In this document: one piece after another, positions 44,101 to 56,900 of the stretch
How positions within the stretch are numbered: position 1 is the first letter of the stretch
Layout of the letters: the number at the start of each line of letters is the position of its first letter
NCBI RefSeq assembly: GCF_037126465.1
Contig: NC_088210.1
Location: 21,911,511 to 21,975,510, forward strand
DNA: 64,000 bases
Direction of reading: 5' to 3'
Source: Ornithodoros turicata
Taxonomy: Eukaryota > Arthropoda > Arachnida > Ixodida > Argasidae
Program-made: the position numbers and the translations under genes
The notes under the pieces: generated by a model
Told to the model about the DNA's origin: nothing
The model's database searches: none
What the model saw: the letters and a program-made list of their open reading frames with translations, nothing else

Positions 44101-47100
44101 GGTAGTGCTGAGAATACCATTTTGCGACAAAAGGTACGAAATGTGTCCTTTTTTTGGGTGAAATCATATTTTCTGCTAATTAAAATGCAATATGTACAGA
44201 ACTTCTTGCAACACATCTTTTAACATTATAGCACCAAAAGCTTCACAGGTGCACTAGACCCCCCAAAAAATATTTTGCGCCTTGTAGCACCCAAGCATTG
44301 CCAGTGCTTCACTTGCACTACTAAGGTCTCTTACTGCGAAGCTAGATTCCTCCCACAAACTAACATTCTTAAATAATGGGTGTAGCCATTGTGGGTTAAA
44401 CCAGATTATTACAACTGAACTGAATGGCAAGTGAAACTGCTTGCTTTGAAAAGGAATGGGCATAATGTGTAACACAACAAAAAAACAGAGCATTGCAGCA
44501 TAGGTAATCTAGGCTTAGAGACCACACAGCATGTGAAAATGAAAAAGCAGGAAAACGAAAACAACGACATTACTGTTGCACCCGTGTTTTATAAGTTATC
44601 GCACAGACTGAGTGTGACATCACGGGAAAACACCAGAGGGCTGAAGAAACACGTAAACGTCCTGCTAGTGCACTCTCAAGCGCCACACATGCTTGTGTTC
44701 CTTTTACTTGTAAGTGTAATTAATTGTGTTGGCAGCCGAGTTGCTTTCAAACCTTTTGTCAAGTGGGAACATGGCCACTGTTGCCATATATCCAGCAGCA
44801 ACAGCATTCTGTTATTCTGAATTACAGCAAACAGTAAGCCTGAACTTACCATAACCTAAACTACAGGACTTATTCCCCAATTTTTCTGCTGTTGATGTTT
44901 AAAAAAAAAGATATTTTCCAAAAACTATCAAAATTAAGCATCATAGAATTGCAAACGTTGCCAAAAGCAGGGTCATGAATAATTATGAAGCTTGTGCCAT
45001 ATATCACTGGGAGCTTGGAATAATGCTTCATTACTGGTCGGTTGTGTATCTAGTTATGTAACATAACAGTAACGCATAAAACAAAGAAGAAACACGTACT
45101 ACATAGCGACGCAGCTGACTGCCATGCAGCAGCTCTTTACATTGTTTGTCACACAGTTTGTAAAAATTTTGAAGAAAGCTGTCACGTATATAACATAGGG
45201 TATTTTTGAAAACTGTAAATTGAGATTCATCCAACAGACATAACCTAGAATGTTATCTTCATGTGGACCACCTTAGGAATGAAACGAGAGAACATGGAAT
45301 GAAAGAACTGTAAGAAGTTTAACGGCACGGAGCCCAAGAAACATAGAATGGAAGCACCAATGAGACAGCTTTATCCAGTCTAACTGGTCCCTATTTACAG
45401 GACATAAGGAGACAGCTGCTCGGAGCTGCATGCTGAACTAAAAGAAATTCCAGCGGGAATAAATCTACACCTGCAGTGTGCAAAGGAGAGCCATGCTACT
45501 AAGACTCAAGCACTCTAAAGGGACTATGGAGAGATCCTGAAAAATCCAAGTTCTCGGTGGAGGCTCTCATGGAGGATTTTTATCCGAAATATATCAGATT
45601 TTTCTCGTATCGCATTCACAGCGAGAGCAGTTCACGCGCAAAAAAAAAAGAAGAAAAATCTAGCGGTCGTACCAATCGTCCTTTTTAGCCATGGTTTTTA
45701 GTTATTGTCTCCATTATTCCAAGCAATGCTTAGTTCATACTCTGCATGATGAATGTATTAATGCCCAGGAATTCACTACATATGATTACTGAGGTTTTGA
45801 GGGTCTCTTCATGGTGCCTTTAACGAACACTGTCTCTAATACTACTTCGTTAGTAAGGGAGAACTGATTACGTAAGGCTTCCACTTTCATCATTTTTGTT
45901 TGTGTGTGTATGTATATGTGTATGGGCTGGTTATACCCAAATTTGCTTCCTGAATTTCATTCGCATTTCGCATAGAACCTACTTGCTCCCATCGTCTCAC
46001 AGTGCACTAGCTGGCAGGCTTTCATGCCGGCAAACAGGAATCGACCACCTCCTCCATGCATAGAGCCGCATGTTTTCGGGTTTTATCTTTTTTGAAAATC
46101 AGGATTAAAAGTGGGTTTTGTTGCAGGAATCAGAAATGAGCGAAATCGAGCGATATCGGTTGAAAGAGCAGAGTTTTGCGTGGAAGGCAAAAAAAAAAAG
46201 AGAGGCACCTCGCATTTGAGGTAACACAACGGAACTATATAATGATGATGCAAAGTTTGGGGGGGGGGCAATATCTGTTGTAACAAAACACAAGGCCCTA
46301 TCCATGCACAGTAGCAACCGCAACCACCGGATCTCCAAACCCTCGAGTCTAAAGTTATGTTTTTTGCAGCTATTCATAGTGAAAATAGCATGCAACCATG
46401 AAGAGCTGCAAGTATATCGAAAGCATCATCATTTCTCCACCAGAACTTCCTGGTCAGCTAAAGGAATTTACATTCCTTCAAAGGGTGCCCCTTGTCGTTA
46501 AACTAAAAGTGGATGCATTCAGAACGTCGTTCAGAAGTGTACTATGATCTCGTGCTCTGCTCGATCCAACACAGAGGCAATATTGGGAAAACTAAATTTC
46601 AAAAATAGGGCCATGCAGATACTATTACTTGCTAAAATTATTCCAGAATATGCCTCATCATCTTTTTCTCCTAGCATGCACAAATCACATCCTAGTTTGT
46701 CACTTGAATATCAAAATCGACCCATTCAGTGCATACCTAAGTTTGTTTTATGGCTCACCAGGCACTGAAAGATGTGTTTACGCTTTGATGTCAGCAACTT
46801 CCGATACTGAAGTATGCGCGGCCCTGTACATAAACGGCAATGCCAGAAACTCCTCTCTGTGAGATATTAGAGGGTCCCTGTAGATCATGACCTACAGAAA
46901 CCTCCCTCTGGCTAGAACACTTGTGTGTACCCTATTGAGCTTGCAGCTACAGTGTCGCGGCAGACGTAACAGTACAGGGATGCAGGCTACAACTTGTCCT
47001 GTGCTGTTTTATGCAATGACGATGATATTGATGAAGACTTCCAGCCAGTCCCATTTTCCTGCGTAGAAATTGTTTTATGGCTGTTTACGCACTATCCAGA

Positions 47101-47243
47101 GAAGTTTTGGTCTTGACACAGATTTGTGCTCACCTCACAATGGACAGAAGCTACCATAATAATGAAAGGACGAAGAGAATGACGACACAGCAGTTTGTCG
47201 TCCTTCCCTCCGTCCACAGGTTATTTTATCTCTTTGATTTATA
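41128..47243. other. AT-rich intergenic region between RNF10 and HIP1
   Basis: About 6 kb with no exon, RNA gene or clean transposon recognised on either strand. Its right part could hold HIP1 3' UTR sequence, because HIP1 is transcribed toward it, but no convincing end signal was chosen. C, T and A homopolymers occur (for example 41227-41237, 44882-44890, 46190-46200). Confidence 0.5.
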
Positions 47244-48186
47244 CAGTTGAACCTCTCAATAACGAACGTCGATTTAACGAAAACCTCTGTTTAACGAAAA
47301 ATTTCCGTTGCACGAACGCATCCCTATAGACGCCAATGTATTTTTGCATTCGATTTAACGAAATACATTCGTTTGGTCACCTCTATTTAACGAAATCTCT
47401 GGGCTCTTCTGCGCGTGTCTTTCCCCTTCACCACGAAGAAAAGGAGGAGAAACCTTCCCTCTCTGTTGTCCTTACGCGAGTTTTCGTTGGTTACTTCGGT
47501 TGTCACGTGCTGTAGGCACGAGCGTGCCGACATGTGCGTCTCCGCCGCCGGTAATCGTTGCGCCGACGCTGTTTCGAAACCGGCGCGAGGGTCTCTTCGC
47601 ACCTGTTTTCGGACAAGAAAACACGCATTGCTGACATCTCGCGAAGTCTAATTTGCTTGTGTTGGTGAAGACGACAGTACGTTGCGGTTTTGTGCCTTTT
47701 CATTACTTGTTTTTGTTAGCGCCGCTGATGCTGACGGTGGTAAAATGGGCATGATGCCGCTGCCGTTCAAGGTTCCATCGGCGCAGACGTCTACGTGACA
47801 TGTACCCGTTTCTCGTTCTTTTCGGCGGTGTACGGTTGTTCTTTCCGGACGTCTTGAGTGCAAGTAACCAACCAAGAAACTTCGATACGCGATCGCGTAG
47901 GAGAAAGCAGTCGAGGTCATCCGGAGTTACGAAGGTTATGAATGCTCAGAACGATATTGTGCACAAATTACGCGTTACCTAGCGTTATGTAATGAATAAA
48001 GCTTGATATTTTGTGCCCTTCTTACCTTAGTACCTGTTTTATGACAAATGACGTTTTGCGGTACGCGCGGCGCTGGTAGTGCGGCGGCCATCTTTGTTTA
48101 ACTTGGCGTGTTCCATTTAACGAATATCTCGATTTAACGAAACAAAGAGCCAGCATTTACAAATTCGTTATATAGAGGTTCAACTG
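47244..48186. mobile_element. Tigger/pogo-type non-autonomous DNA transposon
   Basis: 943 bp flanked by TA dinucleotides. Terminal inverted repeats CAGTTGAACCTCTCAATAACGA / TTCGTTATATAGAGGTTCAACTG, with subterminal TTTAACGAAA repeats at both ends. CAGT-starting ends with a TA target are characteristic of the pogo/Tigger branch of Tc1/mariner. No DDE transposase motif was seen inside. Confidence 0.85.
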
Positions 48187-48210
48187 TACTTTGCTGTACG
48201 TATACTTTGC

Positions 48211-48373
48211 CAGTGGCTGATCCGGGGTGGGGGGTGATTGGGCGATCGCCCCCTCCCCCCAAAAATGTCAGTTTATACATGGGACTTCCCTCTCCACTCC
48301 CCTACTACGTGCTCCGACAAAGAACCCCCCCCCCCAAAAAAAAAAGAAAACCGGGGGTCTGGATCCGCCCCTA
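48211..48373. mobile_element. hAT-type MITE (CAGTGGCTGATCC) with perfect 8-bp target duplication
   Basis: 163 bp flanked by TACTTTGC on both sides (48203-48210 and 48374-48381). Ends CAGTGGCTGATCCGGGG / CTGGATCCGCCCCTA. Related to the element at 40572. Confidence 0.85.
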
Positions 48374-48434
48374 TACTTTGCTTTACTTTACGCCTTGCTA
48401 CATACTTTGCTACATACTTTACTTTACTTTACCT

Positions 48435-50963
48435 CTACCCAATATGAACTGTTACCAACTGCTCCGCTTGCATATATTCCTTAGTGCTCACCTCTCTGAC
48501 ATCCCATCCTTCACTTGCACCTGCCAAGTGGTAGTGACGTCTCCGAAGCTCCGCCAATTGCACACGCTCTTTCTGGAGATTACTTTCTAGCTCCAGAACT
48601 CGTACCTTTCGTGACACAGAAAACAGTTAATCGAGCTTTTTGTTGCAAGCCGAAAGCCGTAACGTACCTGAGATTCCATTTCCAACCGCTTGGCTTGATG
48701 CAAAGTGAGCTTAGAGAAATCCATCGCCTCTGTCAGGGCACAAGGAACGTTTGTTATACAATCAGGCGGCCAGAACACACGGAAGCCCAGTTGCAGCTGC
48801 TTACCCGAATCTTCCACCATCTCCGCGCAGGACTTAGCAGTAGCAACCACGTTGCCAGTAGCTTCGGTCAAAACTCTGGAAGCCTTCGACAGCTCTGCTA
48901 AGCGCTGAGAGCCACGGTCCGCTTTCACCTTCGATGCCACGACCAACTGCGCCGTTGCACCCGCAATCTCCTGACTTGCCACCACAAGCTCCTCAAACTT
49001 TGCCTGTCCCGCTACAACTTTGTCGGCAGCATCGCTGAAAATGTCCTCAGAAATGTGAGACTTGTGTACTAGCGAGCAACACTGTGTACAGGACAGTTGC
49101 AGCAAGTTTTCGGTGCCATCCAATGGCGTTCCAATTGAGCTGTGCCAAGCTGTCCCAACACTTACACATCGGATTTTGCATTTGTCTTTTGTCTTGCTCG
49201 TCTTTATAAAAATATGTGGCATGAATAGAGGCTGAAGTTTTTTGGGAAATATTTTTTTCTAAATTTGGAGAGGTAAAAGTCGGGTCAATAAACATCTGCT
49301 CTAAATTCGTGCGAATTCGGGTGGAAAAACTTCCAGTATGCTATATTCATGCAGAAATCAGGCTCAGTTAATGAAACTAACAGCACTGGTTTGGTACAAA
49401 CTGTGATGTAACTGCATTTTCTGCCAAACAAGTTAGTGTGCATTCCTACAGACGTCTCAGTGAGGGCAGTTTGCTGGGTATAAATCGGGTTTCACCCTAA
49501 AGAGGCAACCTTCAATTCGGGGTGCAGATTCGGGGAAGAATCGGGTTAAACCCTAAAACCCTAAAGAGCATTGTGGCACTCAAGTTTCGAGTCCATTCAA
49601 TACACAAGTGCACCCAATATACGAGTAAATACGGTATTACCAGGTGTAACAAATGTACACGACCTTAAAAGTAACTATTTCCACAATACGGCCCTACTTG
49701 TAATTGTGACAGTGCATCCTGCATGCAGGATTCAAAACGAATGCAAAACAAATACTGAGCATCCGGCACTCACACTAGGAAATTTGCACCCATTCCGACC
49801 ACTTTAGATGCAGAGATAAGGCCTTCCGTCCATCGGTGATTGCGACTGTAGAACTCCTTCTTGGAGCCTGAGCCCTGCGTACATATGGACATCTTATAGC
49901 TGCTCCGACACAAGCTCAGCTCACAATATTTTCTTAACAGCAGATAATGCAGAAAACGATAGCGCATACTCAGCTGAGCCGCCACGTTTTTTAGACAGTA
50001 AGATTTCCTTGAACAGAGGTGCAAGTGCCCTACGTACCTTTCCTTTTCCCACAATTTCTTCCTGCAGATGCTTCGAAGCCTTCACAAGCTCCCTAATGGC
50101 CTATGCAAAATTAAGAGGAGAACGTAGTCACATCAACAAATTGAAGAACATATGCTAGTTTCAATGCAGGATGGATTCTCACTGAAGCATGAACTCATAA
50201 TTTTTCCATTTCTGCTTTAAAAATCTTCATGCAGCAAGCAGGAGTTGAACGATGGTCTTTTGTCAGGCACCTCACCACAAAGCTATAGACAGAATGCGGT
50301 GGACGAGACACTCAGCTGGTGTGAAGTGTGTTTATGCGCTTGGAGGGCACCGCTTGAAGACAGTGCAAGCCCTAGGTCACGTACTTCAATTATCACAAAA
50401 TACTGGCGCCCTTAAGAAGTACCAAGAATGGATTCTCAATACTAGTATTTGGCCTCAAAGACCAAAGAATGCCCTGCAAACTTTCATTTTGGAGATAGAT
50501 GCAGCATGTAAATTTTGAGATTTCCATTGAGGACAATACTGTGTAAACTTCACACATGATCAGTGTCACCATTTTGTTTTCATATTCCAACACATCAGAT
50601 AACACTTCTTTATTTACCTGCATAAGCGCCGTGCAAGCGTCTAGGATTTTGCTGTTGACTTCCAGCTTGATTCCAGAGTCCCCAGTACGAGACTTGTGCA
50701 ACATATCCTAACGAGGCAAAAAAGGTAAGTTTCATATCAAATCTGCTTTTGCAGCAAGCCTGCGACAAGCCCACAAACCTGTATGCGTTGAGCTGCTTCA
50801 TCTATAGCCTTGTCCATTTGAGACAGTTCCTCCTCGACGAGATCCCCCAGCTTGCGCTTGTCTTCGCCAGCTAGGGACTCCTTAATGGCATCTACGGCTG
50901 CGGCAACAGCTGACACAGATTTTTCGACGGCGGCAGTACTCATTCTTACGTTTTCGCTGGAGC
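48435..50963 (-). CDS. HIP1: HIP1 I/LWEQ (THATCH) actin-binding domain exons
   Basis: Seven exons. Landmarks: KLGDLVEEELSQMDKAIDEA; DMLHKSRTGDSGIKLEVNSK; AIRELVKASKHLQEEIV; KKEFYSRNHRWTEGLISASK; VDAADKVVAGQAKFEELVVA; ATAQLVVASKVKADRGSQRL; AMDFSKLTLHQAKRLEMESQ; and VRVLELESNLQKERVQLAEL, then RRRHYHLAG. The RWTEGLISASK block and the C-terminal LELE..L..ER..L..LR..HY latch helix are diagnostic of the talin/HIP1R actin-binding module. Intron 50964-52211 contains the Tigger element. Confidence 0.93.
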
Positions 50964-53900
50964 CTGAGAAAGAACGCAATTAGGAGGCCCTCACCGTTTG
51001 AGGGGTTTGCATTGGTGGCTTTTCATTCTATTTACAGTCGACCCGCGTTTATCCGGACAGCTCAGTTTCCTGTGAAAATGTCCGGATGGCGGGGGAACCG
51101 AATAAGTTGAACACGAAAATCCAGGGTGATCCTAAAAGGACATCTTTATTGACCGTTACACAGAAAACTATCCATTGTCATCTGTTTCATTCTAATACAC
51201 GCATCCAGTTCTTACAAACCTTTGCTAATGGCATTAACTTGCGAAATATTGTTCTGCTGCTCAAAATATACTAGCGCTGTTCTCAGTGCCGCCCGCGCAT
51301 TTTCTACCGTCACAGCTGATGCATCCCATGCTTTCATCATCAGATTCTTCTCTAACACTATCGGATGCGACGACACTGATGATGTCATCATCAGTGATTG
51401 CAGCGCAGGGGTCTTCGTTGCGGACCTTCTCAGTCTGAAATGACCAGACTGCGCAGTGGATTACTTTTGTGTAACGTGCAAAGTGGGAAAGGGAGAAAAT
51501 TCGTCCTAGCAACACCCTCTTTGTGTCAGTAAAGGAGGAGGCCACGACCAGGGTTGTCGACCTCGCTTGACTAGGTGTGGGCCAAGTGTCCTTCCTGGAC
51601 AATGACCGGATAACTGAAGCCGATTGTTGGGTATTAGTCACTTATGTTCCCTGGAATTCTCGTCCGAGTCCGGAAGCTGAAGTCTGGATAAACGAGGGCA
51701 AAATACATGGGGAGAAATCCGTCCCCATGCTTTTTGTCCGGATAGCGCGGGTTTCAGATAAATGAAGTCCGGATAAACGCGGGTTGACTGTATTTATGTA
51801 TGGATTAAATACATTACATTAATTACATTACATAATTAATTACATTACATAATTAATTACATTACATAATTAATTACATTACATAATTAACTACATTACA
51901 TAATTCTATTAATTAATTACATTAATTTCATTAAAATAACCACCAAAACATTACACAAAATTTCTCAAGTGCTTCTCAGCCGCATAGATGATCGGAAAGG
52001 AGTAAATTCTACATTTAAAAATGGTACAGCCAACTTTGCACAATATTTTAGCACTGTACGAGCAGCACCTCACCTTTGCACCGGAGTAATTCAAACAATG
52101 ATACACCGCCGTTTCCTAGAGATTTGCAGACGGTTACAAGCTCTACATAAAAAAAAGGAAGATCCTCGTGAGCGTATAAGTTTGTCAATGAGAATATGGA
52201 ATGGAAAGTACCATCTCCTAGTTCAATATCCTGCGAGATAGCAGACACAGCTTTTCCAGCATTCAGGAGTTGCGCTAATGTGTGGGCCAGAGGGTAGATG
52301 GAGCACATTAGACCTTCTACGACTGCAAAGAAACGTTAAAATTTAGATCACATAAGTCATTCCAGATCACACGTAGAAATTTGTATAGGACACACATGAT
52401 GCATGCCAGTGCTAGTGGGCTACAAATAGACCTTTCTTTTCCCAAATTAACGGGTAAAAATCAGGTCTGATATTAGAAGTGGTAAAACATGGTAAAACCG
52501 GGTGATATAATGTAGCAGAGCGGATTTCATGTGGAACATAAAAAAGCAAGAACAACAACAACACATGACAGTACTTAGTGTCCATTCGTGCCTGCTCTTG
52601 ACAGTTGCTGCCAGATCTTGACAGCAGCACAATTAGAGAAGACAAACAAAGAAACAAACCTTCAGGATTGGTGTTGTATGATTCAAAGCCTGTTTGCAAT
52701 TTCTTCAAAGAGCACAAGGCAGGCCCCGTTAGTAGACTCATAGATTCTGAAGCGAGGGGGAAATTCAATTTCTATTAGTGACCCACACACATACGGGAAG
52801 AAACTTTGTCAGCTTACCTGGCGTTCCGGAGTAACTGCTGCCCCCAGGTATGTCCATCTCGTCGATAGCTAGTTTCAGTATCCCTTCCGCTTCTTTGATG
52901 ACTCCAACTATAAAAAGGATGAAAGAGGATTAAAACATAAAGAAAGACCCTGAAAGAAAACAGAGTCCATTTTATGAGAAGCAGTGAAAGTATAGTCCAC
53001 AAACCTCCTTACCAATCAATCAATCAATGAATGAAACCCCTTCAACAGCCTTGTACAACTATGTCTTGAAAGGAGGGTGTACGATACTATTTTTTCATGA
53101 TCTACGCTGGACAGGATCGTGCTTTTTTTTGCGTGAGCGTCAAGAATTAACTAAATAAAACTGACGACTTCTTTGCATGCTCCTCAGAATTATGTAAGCT
53201 ACATTCCTGACTCCTACGGCGATTTCGGGTGATGCATTTGGGGCGATTTTTTCTGCCCTGAACCTGGGCGATAAATTCGAGTGGGGCGGTCAGAGCAGGT
53301 GATGCACTACGGAGCAGTTCACTTGCCCCAAAAGCAATTCTTGGCTCTTGCTGCAAGAGGCCGAGCCAGAACAGCCCTCAACTCCCTTCTTCCGCTCTCC
53401 ACGGCGAGCGTGCACATATATGCGCCTCGCGAGTGCCGTCTGCTACGTATTGCTCCTGCGGCTGTCGTCTGCTTCTTTGTTGCATTCGCCATTGACGGCA
53501 TGGATCTTTACGAAAGTAGTAGCGATGAAAGTTCAATCAACTCCGATAATGCAAATGACAAAGAGGAAGATGTGACCTGCTTCTCGCAAGCTATGCTTGT
53601 GATGCGGACTACAACAGGCGAAAGTGTGCAACTATTGCCAACCACACTGCCGGCTCGCACACACAATACGTAGCGAGCGCAGCGCCCCTGTAGAACAGCG
53701 GTAGAGTCGGTAGAGCGTCCGACAAATGTGGGTGATGACTGCCCCAGAGCGACTCCCACGTAGAGCATGCACTGGACCTGGGCACTCTCGCTCGGAATAC
53801 CAGATGCATCACCCGAAATCGCCACTGTAAGAATAGTAAGACACAATGAAATTTCACTGATTCTTGGACATTTGGAGTCTTACGTGTTCGTCCTTAATTG

Positions 53901-56900
53901 TAGGCTGCCTCAGCTAACTCCCGTTGTTTACGTGGTAAGACACACTTTGTCATAAGTTACAGGTGCTAAGCAATGACAGCTATAATGCCTGGGAAGTATA
54001 GCTTGAACAACTAGAGCACCTATGTAGCAAAACTGTTAGACAGAGGAGTCTATATATTATGTAGACAATGCAGAAAAGTTAGCACTTGGCAGGCACCCAT
54101 AATCCATTGAGGATATCTTGATGATCATTCATTAACAGTATCTAAGTCATGTGCAGGTAATAGCATTTAGAACAGAAACATTCAAAAGAACATCAATCAA
54201 CTTATTTTCTTTCTTATATTCTCATTGCACACAAAGATGCAACTGCAATTTAGTGACAGCAAACTGAAAAAGAAGAGCATGTGCCATGTCACTGCTCAGA
54301 AGATTTCTTGCAATCCTCAGCATATTGTAACAGATAGAACGTTTACAATTAAGTACCCAAAAATAGGCTCCAAACCCAGACCACAGGAAGTGAGCAGTGA
54401 AAACCCACCTAAAATGCTAAAGAGATTGGAGTGCGCCGAGGCTTGTAACATGTCCTTGTCTCGTTTGTGTGCTTCTTTAAGCTCGGACAGTGCGTGATTG
54501 TGCTCTGCGTCTTTCTCTTGGCTCGCTTCTTGGAGTGCCTTGAATTGCTCTTGCAAACTCTGAAAAAAAATGTTGCGCATATATTGTACAGCTCCTCCAC
54601 TGCAACCAGTAAATTCAGATTATCACATATGCGATAAAAATAACAGATGCATAAAACTTTTTTTTTTCGTCAGTGATCCAATCCCAATTGCGTAACAAAT
54701 TTGCCCATATTTGTTACAGCAATGTGTTCCACGTTGTCATCATTACTGTCTCAACATTCAGTGCAGCTGTACGAAATTAGTGGCCAAGATCACTTTGAGC
54801 CTTCTCCTTGAAAGGCCAGTCTAACGTGGAGGTTGCAAGGAAAATGTACACATGAAGCATAGCTGAGCAGATAACACTACGAAAACGTTTTATCTACCGT
54901 AGGACTCATCTATGTTTAGGCTTCACCTAAAATGAAAAACCAGTTCATGTGATATATACCGTAATTACCTGCACATTAGATGCACTCACGTATTGAACAC
55001 CCCCCCCCCCCACTTAAGCGCCAAAATGCTGGTACTTTTTTGTTCCCCGCACATCAAACGCACCCCAATTTTAGTGGCACAGTCGGATTATCCCTCGCAG
55101 CACCAGCCAGCGCATTGCGCTCATATCGTGCAGCCAACGAGAAGGAGCGCCTGGCCCCAGAGCGATGCACGACGAGCGCTACGAAAGTACAGAACTATTT
55201 CGTCCACGCTTGATGGAATGGAAGCCGATTTGGTGTGGGAGAATCGCGACCATGAGGGACAACTGCGACACTGGAAGCAACCGTGACGTTTCATGGTCCG
55301 AATCTGGAGAGATCTCCGCAGATATCTCGGAATAAAACTTGAGTGAAGTGTACCCCTAAGTGTTGGGATCCCATTTTCCCCCGCATGTTGAATGCAACCC
55401 TCTTCAATGGCGCGATGTCTTTGAGTAAAAAATGTGTGTCTTATATGCGAGTAAATACAGTATTTCTAAACTTGTCACACGTGCATTTCAATAAGAGCCC
55501 AAAGCTCACCTGTAGCTATATTCCATAATGATGCAATGTAGAGAAAAGACAGACATGAGTATCATTAGAGCCTGAAGTTTTGGGGAAATATTTTTTTCTA
55601 AATTCGGGGGGTAAAAATCGGGTAAATAAAGGTGTGCACTAAATTCATGCGAATTTGGGTTGAAAAAACTCCCGGTACGCTAAATTCAGGGAGAAATCGG
55701 GCTCAGTTACTCAAGCTAACTGTAGTGGTTTGGTACAAACGATGATGTTACTGCATTTGCTGCCAAAAAAGCAAGTTAATGCATTCCTACAGGCATCCCA
55801 CTGAGGGGAATTTCCCGGGTAAAAATCGGGTTTCACCTTAAAGGGTGAACCTTCAATTCGGGGTGCAAATTCGGGGAAGAATCGGGTAAAACCCTAAAAC
55901 TTCAGGCTCTAAGTATCATACATTACATTAATCATCATTCACCATAAAATAAATAAATTTGAAATTTCTCTGCATGTGTGTAACACTGTCCTGTATTTCA
56001 ATTATTCATACTGCAGTATGTCACTGTCTACAGTAGAGTGTATCTTCATAGCAACAACACTTTAATATTGATTTGTGTTGTACTTAGTGTTTTTTACCAA
56101 ACCAGGAACTTAAATCCAACGTATGTTCTACAATATGGCTTACATAACCATTTACCATTCGTTAAAGTTCCTTTATCAAATTTTATTTTGTTAAGCAACT
56201 GTAGCGCATACGAGCAACTGTACACTTCTTTAGCATATTAATGATTCCTTCGTTAAAAGGTTTTTTAGGGGGAAACTGCTCTCACAGGTGGTGTACAAGC
56301 ATGTGCCTCACAATTTTCATGTTCCCTTTTTTTATATACAGCATTTCTAAAAGCAATCTGCTCTTCGTGCGGCTGATGCAGAACAGCAAACATAACGAAA
56401 GGAAGGCACACACCTCCACACCCTTCTTAAGTTGCTCATTTTCTTGGGAAGAGGCCTCAGCATGCGTTAATCTTTCCCCAACAAGTTGAATCCTCTCTTG
56501 AGCTGTTTGCTTTTCCTCCACAGCCAACATTAACTGCTCATTCAGTTCCTGAAAGAGGCCTACTCTTTAGCACTAAAAGGAATCTGCAAAGGACATGCAC
56601 GGTGAAGAAATTACATACCTGGCGGGCTTTTTCCGCATTCTCAGCCACAGCTCGGACTGAGGTCAACTGTCTCTCTATTTCTGCTTTCTACCGAAGTGCA
56701 TTGAAAAGAAGGCTCAATACAAAAGCACCGCACCTGTTTTTGAGGTCGAGTAAAATGGTAAAATGAACGACTCACAGATCTCAGAAGTCCAATATGCTCT
56801 TCCCTTAATTTGGTGTATACATCTTTCATTTTGTGGAATTTTTCCTCACTTGCTTTCCATTTCTCTGAAATAAAAAAGTGCGAGTCATTCATCATTCCAT

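Noticed and set aside
43456..44493. Several short frames in the AT-rich intergenic region
   Set aside because: No similarity to known proteins and no splice-consistent extension.
48587..49222. Single 211-codon frame as an independent gene
   Set aside because: It is HIP1 exon 48805-49034 read through both flanking introns.
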